DNA of 64,000 bases, from the NCBI GenBank assembly GCA_017745115.1, contig JAGIAA010000010.1, positions 1-64,000 on the forward strand, written 5' to 3'. The notes under the pieces are model-generated. The model saw nothing but the letters and a program-made list of their open reading frames with translations. It had not been told where the DNA came from and did no database searches. The translations under genes and the position numbers were made by a program. Positions 52,322 through 59,363 of the stretch are shown here, piece by piece. The DNA is from Sphingobium sp. Its GTDB lineage: Bacteria; Pseudomonadota; Alphaproteobacteria; Sphingomonadales; Sphingomonadaceae. Numbering within the stretch: position 1 is the stretch's first letter; each line of letters begins with the position of its first letter.

Positions 52322-53643
52322 CTGCGAATTCAAGGGACATCACCATCATCGGCGGCGGATTCAGCGGCCTTGCCGCTGCGTTCGACCTCGTCCGCGCCGG
52401 GCACAAGGTGACGGTACTGGAAGCGGACAGCTGTGTCGGCGGTCTTGCCGGCGCCTTCGAGACGCAGGGCGAACGGCTCGACCGCTTCTACCACCACTGG
52501 TTCACCAACGATCTCGACGTCATGGGCCTGATCGCGGACCTCGGCCTGTCGGACGAGGTGGTGATCAACCCGACCAACACCGGCGTCTACTACAACCAGT
52601 CGGTGTTCAAGCTTTCGACACCGCTCGATCTGCTGAAGTTCACGCCCCTGCCCTTCATCGACCGCATCAAGCTCGGTATCCTGACGCTGCGCGCCCGCCG
52701 CGTCGCCGACTGGAAGCAGCTCGAGGGCAAGACCGCGGCGGAATGGCTGCGCAAGCTCGGTGGAGACCGCGTCTACAAGGTCATGTGGGAGCCGCTCATG
52801 CAGGGCAAGTTCGGGCCCTATGCCGAGAAGATCTCGGCGGTGTGGATCTGGAACAAGCTCAAGCTGCGTGGCGGATCGCGCGGCAAGGCGGGCGAGGAAC
52901 GGCTTGCCTATTTCAAGGGCAGCTTCGCGCGGCTCGCCGAAGCCACTGCCGATGCCGTCCGCGCATCCGGCGGCGACGTGCGCGTCAATGCGTCGGTCGA
53001 TCGCTTCCACCGCAAGGATGACGGCCGCTGGGTCGTCGAAGGGCCCTGGGGCGAGGTCGAGAGCGACGAGGTGATCGCAACGCCGGCGCTGCCGCTCATT
53101 GCCGACATGATCCGGGACTGGGCCTCCCCCGACTATCTCGCCGCGCTGCGCCGCATCGACTATCTCGGCAATGTCTGCCTGGTCCTGCAGCTCGACCGGT
53201 CCTTGAGCTCAACCTATTGGCTCAACGTCAATGACCCCAGCTTCCCCTATGTCGGCGTCATCGAACACACCAATTTCGAGCGGCCGGAGACCTATGCCGG
53301 CGACCATGTCGTCTATCTCTCGAAATATCTGCCCCACACGGAGGCGCTCTACCTGATGTCGCAGGATGAGGTGCTCGAATATTCGCTGCCCTATCTCAAG
53401 ACCATGTTCCCGGCCTTCGACCGCAGCTGGATCAAGGCATTTCATGTCTGGAAGGCGCGCTGGTCGCAGCCGGTGGTGGAGAAGCACTATTCAAGCCTGA
53501 TCCCGGACGAGGCGGGGCCGCTGCCGGGTCTGCACCTATGTTCCATGGCGCAGATCTATCCCGAAGACCGCGGCACCAACTATGCCATTCGTGAGGGCCG
53601 CAAGCTCGCAACGAAGCTTATCGAAAGCGCTTCTCAGGCCTGA
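52318..53643 (+). CDS. FAD-dependent amine-oxidase-like oxidoreductase
   Basis: A 441-residue flavoprotein. The FAD loop is DITIIGGGFSGLAAAFDLVRAG at the start, followed by VTVLEADSCVGGLAGAF, then a C-terminal substrate/FAD closing block GPLPGLHLCSMAQIYPEDRGTNYAIREGRKLA. It resembles the protoporphyrinogen/UDP-galactopyranose-mutase-like branch that often accompanies GT2 and flippase-like genes. It may oxidise or isomerise a lipid-linked sugar; this is inferred from neighbours. It is coupled to the flippase-like gene by an ATGA overlap. Confidence 0.85.
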   Translation: MTANSRDITIIGGGFSGLAAAFDLVRAGHKVTVLEADSCVGGLAGAFETQGERLDRFYHHWFTNDLDVMGLIADLGLSDEVVINPTNTGVYYNQSVFKLSTPLDLLKFTPLPFIDRIKLGILTLRARRVADWKQLEGKTAAEWLRKLGGDRVYKVMWEPLMQGKFGPYAEKISAVWIWNKLKLRGGSRGKAGEERLAYFKGSFARLAEATADAVRASGGDVRVNASVDRFHRKDDGRWVVEGPWGEVESDEVIATPALPLIADMIRDWASPDYLAALRRIDYLGNVCLVLQLDRSLSSTYWLNVNDPSFPYVGVIEHTNFERPETYAGDHVVYLSKYLPHTEALYLMSQDEVLEYSLPYLKTMFPAFDRSWIKAFHVWKARWSQPVVEKHYSSLIPDEAGPLPGLHLCSMAQIYPEDRGTNYAIREGRKLATKLIESASQA

Positions 53644-53749
53644 TTGCCATTGGCCGCTCGTTAGCAGGAATGATGGCGGAGCACGCCCGATGAAGATGAG
53701 CAAAACGTCTGCGCTGTAGCGCTATGATCTTCCCGGTTCCTCCAAAGAG

Positions 53750-53794
53750 CGGAGTGTAGCGCAGCCAGGAGGCCGCACCGGTGTGATCCGGTGC
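53750..53794 (+). other. tRNA-Pro-like 5' fragment
   Basis: CGGAGTGTAGCGCAGCCAGG matches the start of bacterial tRNA-Pro (acceptor stem, TA, D arm) over about 20 bases. The following GCACCGG-TGTGAT-CCGGTGC hairpin sits where the anticodon arm should be, but the loop has no proline anticodon and no matching acceptor 3' strand follows. It looks like a tRNA relic. Confidence 0.4.
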
Positions 53795-53896
53795 TGGGCG
53801 CTTTCCAATAATGTTCGAGGAGCCCAACTGACGGCGGATTCCGAGCCGAAGGCGGAATGCCCGCTTCGAAGAGTTAGCCACGAAAACCGACGTAGC

Positions 53897-54415
53897 TCAG
53901 TCTGCTGAATGGCGGATTGCGAGGTCGTCGATCCCCCGTCGCTGCACCGTTGCAGCCAAGCGCTCATAGAGCGACGTTCGCGCCAGCGCCTGTTCGAGTC
54001 TCGCCAATGCCTCGGTCACACCGCCGGCTTCGATGTCGAGTTCTCGTGCCACCTCGTCAAAGTCGTCCCAAAGCGGCCGCAACCGGCCGACGAGGGCCTG
54101 ACCGGATGGAGAGAGGGCAAGTACCCGCCGCCGCGCGTCGCCCCGGTCCGCCTCCGCCGTTATCAAGCCGGCCCTTTCGAGCGACTGTCGCGTCTCGCTG
54201 ACCGAAGCATGCGTTATCCCGAGCACATCGGCCAATTGGCTGACACTCAGCGGACCGGCGAGCGCCAGCTGGTTGATGACGCCGAACCATCGCTGTTCGA
54301 ACTGGATTCCGCGCGCGGCATAAATCCGCGAGGCATCGGCATCGATCGCCGCACTCAGGCGCCGCAGGCGTGCACCGAGCGCGGCCCCGCCCATCTCCAC
54401 AACATAGTCCTTCAT
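53897..54415 (-). CDS. MarR-family transcriptional regulator
   Basis: A 172-residue regulator. The winged helix core is LSVSQLADVLGITHASVSETRQSLERAGLITAEADRGDARRRVLALS, the standard MarR signature with the DxRxxx wing. Flanking helices form the dimer interface. It is divergent from the serine hydrolase gene; a perfect palindrome GTAGGCGCCTAC lies between them, so autoregulation and control of the hydrolase are likely. Inducer unknown. Confidence 0.9.
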   Translation of the reverse strand: MKDYVVEMGGAALGARLRRLSAAIDADASRIYAARGIQFEQRWFGVINQLALAGPLSVSQLADVLGITHASVSETRQSLERAGLITAEADRGDARRRVLALSPSGQALVGRLRPLWDDFDEVARELDIEAGGVTEALARLEQALARTSLYERLAATVQRRGIDDLAIRHSAD

Positions 54416-54436
54416 ATAGCTTTTTCCGTATCTCGA

Positions 54437-54465
54437 TTGACTTATATGTAGGCGCCTACCTAATT
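54437..54465 (+). promoter_or_regulatory. promoter of the serine hydrolase gene with MarR-type operator
   Basis: TTGACT (54437-54442) and CTAATT (54460-54465) are 17 bases apart and can act as -35 and -10. The perfect palindrome GTAGGCGCCTAC (54448-54459) fills the spacer. A MarR dimer bound there would block polymerase. Divergent regulator plus palindrome supports this. Confidence 0.6.
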
Positions 54466-54493
54466 GGTTGCAACGACGATTCGTAGAGGCTGA

Positions 54494-55885
54494 ATGATGA
54501 TTCTATCGAGACGCCATGTCTTGGCCGGTGGGCTGGCGTTCGCGAGCCTGCCGCGGCGCGCCTTCGCCGCGCAGCCGCTCACGCCCGCGGACTGGCTGTC
54601 CCGATGGCTGGACGCCTTCAATGATCCTCGCGCCGGCATCTATCCGGATTTCGTGAGGCAGAGAATCCCCAGCCTCGTCCCCTATCTCGAAGAGGATCTG
54701 GGGGTGCGGGAGGCGTCCGGTGGTTTTGTTCTTCTGCGCAGCGAGCAGACCGGTCCCCAAGAAATCACCGCTTGGGTGCGCGACCGCAACTGGGACCGCT
54801 TCTCGCAGGTCGTGTTGTCGATCGGCGACAATTTCATAGATGATCTGTCCTTCGCTGGCGCGCCGGAGCCGCCCGGCTTCTCCATTGGACGAATGAGTGA
54901 AGCGGCGACCTTGCAAACCTTCCGCCGGAAATTGCGCGCCGAGGCGGCCACCGGCCGTTTCTCGGGATCGGTGCTTGTCGCCAAGGGCGATCATGTCCTC
55001 CTGCGCGAGGCCTATGGCGCGCAGGACGCCGAAAACGTTCGAGCAATCACCCCTGCCACCCGCTTCTGCATCGGCTCGGCCGGCAAGATGTTTACCGCGG
55101 TCGGCGTGCTCCAGCTCGTGCAGGCCGGTCGATTGAGCCTGACTGACACGATCGCCATGCGCTTGCCGGAATATCCGGACACGCCGCTCGCCCGAACGGT
55201 GACGGTGCGGCAGCTGCTCACGCACAGCGGCGGGACCGGAGATTTCTTCGGCCCCGATTACGACGCGCATGCATCCGAGCTTCGCACGCCGTCCGACTTC
55301 ATCCGGCGGTTCGGCCAGCGTGATCCATTGTTTCCGCCTGGCTCTCGCTGGGCCTACAGCAATTTCGGTTTCATCCTGCTCGGCGCGATCCTCGAACAGG
55401 TGACCGGCCAGAGCTGGGATGCCTGCCTGGAGCAGAGCGTCTTCCGTGTCGCCGGCATGACTGCCACCTCGGCGGTTGCGGCGGCAGGCAATACGGCCGT
55501 GCCGCTCAATGGCGCTGCACAAACGGGGTTGCGGCCGCTTCCTTACTATGTCGGCTTGCCTGCCGGCGGCGGCTATTCGACAGTCGACGACCTGCATCGT
55601 TTCGCGGTGGCACTGCAACGAGGCACCCTGCTCGATCCGGCCCATCACCGATTGCTGACGACGCCGGCGGTTGCGGCCGGGAGCGCGCAATGGTCGCTCG
55701 GCTTGCGCATCGCTACGCGCAACGGCGAGACCTGTCACGGACATCGCGGCAGCGCTCCGGGTGTGAACGCCGACTTCGCTGTCTATCCGCGCTCGGGGTA
55801 CACGATCATCGTGCTATGCAATCGCGGGCATCCGCACGCCTCGAACGCGGCTGAGTTTGTGAGTGCTCGGATGCCGCTGGCCTGA
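54494..55885 (+). CDS. exported serine hydrolase (beta-lactamase class C/PBP-like)
   Basis: A 463-residue protein. A twin-arginine-like signal (SRRHVLAGGLAFASLPRRAFA) is followed by an N-terminal NTF2-like spacer (residues about 30-120) and a serine hydrolase domain. The SxxK motif is S195-A-G-K198 (FCIGSAGKMF), with YSN in RWAYSNFGFI and HRG in CHGHRGSAPG in place of KTG. These features fit an esterase or DD-peptidase of the class C family. ATGs at 54494 and 54497 compete; GAGG lies upstream. Probably repressed by the divergent MarR. Confidence 0.88.
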   Translation: MMILSRRHVLAGGLAFASLPRRAFAAQPLTPADWLSRWLDAFNDPRAGIYPDFVRQRIPSLVPYLEEDLGVREASGGFVLLRSEQTGPQEITAWVRDRNWDRFSQVVLSIGDNFIDDLSFAGAPEPPGFSIGRMSEAATLQTFRRKLRAEAATGRFSGSVLVAKGDHVLLREAYGAQDAENVRAITPATRFCIGSAGKMFTAVGVLQLVQAGRLSLTDTIAMRLPEYPDTPLARTVTVRQLLTHSGGTGDFFGPDYDAHASELRTPSDFIRRFGQRDPLFPPGSRWAYSNFGFILLGAILEQVTGQSWDACLEQSVFRVAGMTATSAVAAAGNTAVPLNGAAQTGLRPLPYYVGLPAGGGYSTVDDLHRFAVALQRGTLLDPAHHRLLTTPAVAAGSAQWSLGLRIATRNGETCHGHRGSAPGVNADFAVYPRSGYTIIVLCNRGHPHASNAAEFVSARMPLA

Positions 55886-56011
55886 TCTTCGTATCAACCA
55901 GATCGATATGAATGCCCTTCCGAGCATGTCCGGTTGAGTTCGCCGCGCGCGCTCTTGAACGCAACGGCCTCGACGAGGCGCTGCAGCGTTTGGGCGGGAA
56001 ACGGCGGTGAC

Positions 56012-56101
56012 TGGCGGAGAGGGTGGGATTCGAACCCACGTTACGGTTGCCCGTAAACCGCATTTCGAGTGCGGCGCGTTCGACCACTCTGCCACCTCTC
56101 C
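56012..56101 (-). tRNA. tRNA-Ser (anticodon CGA)
   Basis: The reverse strand gives acceptor GGAGAGG/CCTCTCC, D arm GCAGAGTGGTCGAACGC, anticodon stem CCGCA/TGCGG with loop CTCGAAA, a long variable arm (ACGGGCAACCGT) and T loop TTCGAAT. G and CCA close it. The anticodon reads UCG. Confidence 0.96.
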
Positions 56102-56237
56102 GCAGAGGAATGCCCGGCGCAACATGGCGACCGGCGGCGTGTCGAGCGGGCGCTGTTAGCCGATGATTTCCGCTTTGCCAAGCGGGGAAGCGCAGTCGAA
56201 ATCTTGCGCTTCGCAATTGCGGCATTACATCACAGTC

Positions 56238-56642
56238 ATGGACCAGCCCCCAAACGGGCAGCCGCCGCGTGAGCCGGGGGTTGCCTCCGAAGCCCTTCCC
56301 ACCCGATTTGCCGATGCGCCGCGGGTTTCCCACGCCCGATTCCGTCTCGGCGACAGGGTGAAACACAGCATATTTGGCTTTCGTGGCGTCGTTTTCGATG
56401 TCGATCCCGTCTTCGCCAACACCGAGGAATGGTACGAATCCAACCCGCTACGGCCCGACCGCAACCAGCCATTCTACCATTTGCTCGCCGACAATGGCGA
56501 ACAGAGCTACGTCGCTTATGTAAGCCAGCAGAACCTGGTGGCGGACGATGGGCGCGAACCGATCGACCATCCGGCGATTGCCGCGATGTTCAAGCGCCTG
56601 CCGGACGGCGACTATAAGCTCGACGCCACGCGCTGGAACTGA
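56238..56642 (+). CDS. hspQ: heat shock protein HspQ
   Basis: A 134-residue HspQ/YccV-like protein. The core is ARFRLGDRVKHSIFGFRGVVFDVDPVFANTEEWYESNP followed by QPFYHLLADNGEQSYVAYVSQQNLV and HPAIAAMFKRLPDGDYKL. HspQ stabilises or modulates Lon protease and hemimethylated-DNA-binding proteins in enteric bacteria. ATG at 56238 (MDQPPNG) gives a short Pro-rich leader; no strong ribosome-binding site is visible. It is convergent with the ABC permease gene, 15 bases away. Confidence 0.92.
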   Translation: MDQPPNGQPPREPGVASEALPTRFADAPRVSHARFRLGDRVKHSIFGFRGVVFDVDPVFANTEEWYESNPLRPDRNQPFYHLLADNGEQSYVAYVSQQNLVADDGREPIDHPAIAAMFKRLPDGDYKLDATRWN

Positions 56643-56657
56643 ACCGCCGGGGTCCGA

Positions 56658-57500
56658 TCAGGCCTTGATCTTCCAGCCCTTCGCCAATGCCCGGTAGCAG
56701 GCGAATGCCAGCACGGCATTGAGCGCGAGCAGTCCGATCGCGCCGGTCATGACATGCGAGTCGGCAGCCGACAGGAAGCCGTAGCGGAAGCCGGAAATCG
56801 CATAGAAGAAGGGATTGGCATGGCTGATCGCCCGGAACAGCGGCGCCAGGCGGTCGATCGAATAGAATGTGCCGGAGAGCAAGGACGCCGGCGCGACCAC
56901 GAAATTGGCGATCGCCGCGGCGTGATCGAACTTCTCGGCCCAGATCGAGGTCAGGATGCCGATGAAGCTCAGCAGCGCCGAGCCCATGAGGCCGAACCAG
57001 ACCACGGCCCAGAGATGCGCGGGCATGACATGGACGCCCGGCCAGAACAGCATGACGAGCCAGATCGCAGCGCCGACCATGATGGCGCGCGTCATCGACG
57101 AGGCAACCAGCGCCATGAGGAGTTCGCCGGCGGACACCGGCGGCATCAGGAAATCGACAATCGTCCCCTGCATCTTGCCGACCAGCAGCGAAAAACTCGC
57201 ATTCTGGAACGCGTTCTGGATCATCGCCATCATGATGAGGCCGGGCGCCACGAAGTCGGAGAAGGGCACGCCGAGCACCTTGAGGCCGCCGCGCCCGAGC
57301 GCGAGCGTGAAGATCACCAGATAGAGCAAGGTCGTGATCGCCGGCGCCCAGACGGTCTGGAGCTGCACCTTCATGAAACGGCGCACTTCCTTCATGTAGA
57401 GCGCACCCATGCCGGCCCAATTGATGTTGCGAATGACGCGAACGCCGGGCTCGTGCCGGATCAGGCTGGTCGCGGCGTGGGAATTGGGCTGCTCAGGCAT
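56658..57500 (-). CDS. ABC-2 type transporter permease
   Basis: A 280-residue permease with about six membrane helices. The family block is GTIVDFLMPPVSAGELLMALVASSMTRAIMVG, with a preceding cytoplasmic KMQGT; later helices include LLSFIGILTSIWAEKFDH. ABC-2 permeases export lipids, drugs or polysaccharides. No ATPase gene adjoins it in this window, so its partner must be elsewhere. ATG at 57500 has GGGAA five bases upstream. It is divergent from gcrA. Confidence 0.88.
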   Translation of the reverse strand: MPEQPNSHAATSLIRHEPGVRVIRNINWAGMGALYMKEVRRFMKVQLQTVWAPAITTLLYLVIFTLALGRGGLKVLGVPFSDFVAPGLIMMAMIQNAFQNASFSLLVGKMQGTIVDFLMPPVSAGELLMALVASSMTRAIMVGAAIWLVMLFWPGVHVMPAHLWAVVWFGLMGSALLSFIGILTSIWAEKFDHAAAIANFVVAPASLLSGTFYSIDRLAPLFRAISHANPFFYAISGFRYGFLSAADSHVMTGAIGLLALNAVLAFACYRALAKGWKIKA

Positions 57501-57657
57501 GCGTTCCCGCCTATAATTTCCAGTCTCGAGCCGCAACGGAAAACCGGTTGGCCAGCGAGCGGATCGTGGCATTGAAACGCGCCGATGCGGCATGATTTGA
57601 CCTTTACCCCCCGCGACCCCATATGGCAGCCGACAGCTAGCAAGGAATTCAAGATCC

Positions 57658-58350
57658 ATGTCCTGGACAGACGAACGCATCGACCAGTTGAAGACGATGT
57701 GGGAGCGCGGCATGACCGCCAGCCAGATCGCCGACGAACTGGGCGGCGTCAGTCGCAATGCCGTCATCGGCAAGGCTCATCGCCTCGGCCTGCAAGCGCG
57801 CCCCTCGCCGGTCAAGGCAACCGACAGCACGCCCAAGGCGGCTTCCCAGCCCCGCAAGGCTGCGCCGAGCGCTGAAAGCGCCGCGCCGCGCCCGGCGCCC
57901 AAGCCCCGCGAAAAGCCCGCACCTATTCCGGTCGTCGAGGCCAAGCTGCCGCCGGCTGCCATGGAGGCCAGTGCACGCGAGGCCGTCGCGCCCGCCCAGC
58001 CCGCTCCGCCACAGCCGCGCATCGTCTCCGTCGGACCCGGCGGCTTCTTGCGCCAAGGCCCCGGCGAACTGCAGCAGCCGATTCCGCCAGCGCCGCCGCG
58101 CCGCCTGGTGCCCGCCAAGCCAAGTGCCGAGGTTGCCGACAAGACCAGCCTGCTCGATCTCAACGAGAAAATCTGCAAATGGCCGATGGGCCATCCCGGC
58201 GAGCCCGATTTCCATTTCTGCGGCGACAAGGTGAACCCCGGCTTCCCTTATTGCGTCGAGCATTGCGGCCGCGCCTACCAGGCGCAGCTTCCGCGCGGAA
58301 CGCGCCGTCCGCCCCCGCCGCTGCCCTATGGCGGGCCACGCGTCCGCTGA
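57658..58350 (+). CDS. gcrA: GcrA cell cycle regulator
   Basis: A 230-residue GcrA protein. The N-terminal DNA-binding part is WTDERIDQLKTMWERGMTASQIADELGGVSRNAVIGKAHRLGL; a Pro/Ala-rich linker follows; the C-terminal sigma-binding part has KICKWPMGHPGEPDFHFCGDK and PYCVEHCGRAYQ. GcrA binds sigma70 holoenzyme and GANTC-methylated promoters to control cell-cycle genes in alphaproteobacteria. ATG at 57658 has AAGGA 12 bases upstream. An intrinsic terminator follows the stop. Confidence 0.95.
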   Translation: MSWTDERIDQLKTMWERGMTASQIADELGGVSRNAVIGKAHRLGLQARPSPVKATDSTPKAASQPRKAAPSAESAAPRPAPKPREKPAPIPVVEAKLPPAAMEASAREAVAPAQPAPPQPRIVSVGPGGFLRQGPGELQQPIPPAPPRRLVPAKPSAEVADKTSLLDLNEKICKWPMGHPGEPDFHFCGDKVNPGFPYCVEHCGRAYQAQLPRGTRRPPPPLPYGGPRVR

Positions 58351-58369
58351 ACGCCGCCACGGTGACAGG

Positions 58370-58398
58370 AAAGCCGCCCCCAACCGGGCGGCTTTCTT
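58370..58398 (+). terminator. intrinsic terminator of gcrA
   Basis: AAAGCCGCCC and GGGCGGCTTT are exact inverse copies with a 6-base loop, followed by CTTT. It lies 20 bases after the gcrA stop. Confidence 0.88.
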
Positions 58399-58487
58399 TA
58401 TGGCTTGCACACCAAGAAAATTCATGGCCTGTTTCGCGACTGCGAACGAACGATCCCCCATGACCCCTGAGAGCCCGAGACTGCCCG

Positions 58488-59294
58488 ATGCCTGACGCGG
58501 ACGGCCTCTATTACGAAACGCACGGATCGGCCGATGCCCCCGTGTTGATTCTGTCGCCGGGCCTGGCCGGATCGGCAGACTATTGGCGCCCAAATATCGC
58601 AGCCCTTGCCGAGCACTTCCGCGTCGTCGCCTATGATCATCGCGGCATAGGCCGCAGCGACCGCGAGCCCCCGGGGCCCACCTCGGTCGAAGCCATGGCG
58701 CAGGACGTGATCGTGCTCATGGACGCGCTACGGATCAACTATGCCCATTATATGGGCCATGCGCTGGGCGGGCTCATCGGGCTGGAACTGGCGATGCGCG
58801 CACCGGATCGCGTGAGCCGGCTGGTGATCGTCAACGGCTGGGGCCAGCTCGATCCCTATACGGCCCGCTGCTTCGATGTGCGCCTTGCGCTGCTGCGCGG
58901 CAGCGGCCCGGAGGCCTATCTGCAGGCTCAGCCGATCTTCTTCTATCCGCCCGCCTGGACCTCGGCCAACCATCAGACGCTGGAAGCCGAGGCGAATGAG
59001 GAACTCGTGCAGTTTCCCGGCCGCGCGACGGTCGAGAAACGCATCGCGGCGTTGCGCGACTGGCATCCCGGCCCGGCATTGACCGAGATCGAGCTGCCCG
59101 TGCTGGTGTTCGCGACCGCCGACGACGCGCTCGTGCCCAGCAATGCGTCGCGAAGCCTGTGCGACCTGCTGCCACAGGGCCGCCGCATGCTCCAGGCGAG
59201 TGGCGGTCATGCCTGCAATATCACCGAGCCGGAGCAATTCGCCGCCAATGTGCTGCCATGGCTACTGGGCAAGGATGAAGGGCATGAGATCTAG
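58488..59294 (+). CDS. alpha/beta hydrolase, RutD-like
   Basis: A 268-residue alpha/beta hydrolase. The start GLYYETHGSADAPVLILSPGLAGSADYW and YDHRGIGRSDRE are typical. The nucleophile elbow reads G90-H-A-L-G94 instead of G-x-S-x-G, as in RutD, which acts on aminoacrylate in pyrimidine catabolism. A late Asp (ATADDALVP) and His (SGGHACNI) are in place. No other rut genes are visible nearby, so it may be a stand-alone imine/enamine hydrolase. Function is inferred from the GHALG match. Confidence 0.75.
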   Translation: MPDADGLYYETHGSADAPVLILSPGLAGSADYWRPNIAALAEHFRVVAYDHRGIGRSDREPPGPTSVEAMAQDVIVLMDALRINYAHYMGHALGGLIGLELAMRAPDRVSRLVIVNGWGQLDPYTARCFDVRLALLRGSGPEAYLQAQPIFFYPPAWTSANHQTLEAEANEELVQFPGRATVEKRIAALRDWHPGPALTEIELPVLVFATADDALVPSNASRSLCDLLPQGRRMLQASGGHACNITEPEQFAANVLPWLLGKDEGHEI

Positions 59295-59363
59295 CGTCGG
59301 CATCTGCCGCTGACCCGACGTCTCCGCTTGCGCGGGTGACTCCCCTGCCCCTATAGCTCGGCC

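Noticed and set aside
53886..53905. GTAGCTCAG sequence resembling a tRNA D arm
   Set aside because: It spans the end of the marR gene and no cloverleaf can be formed around it.
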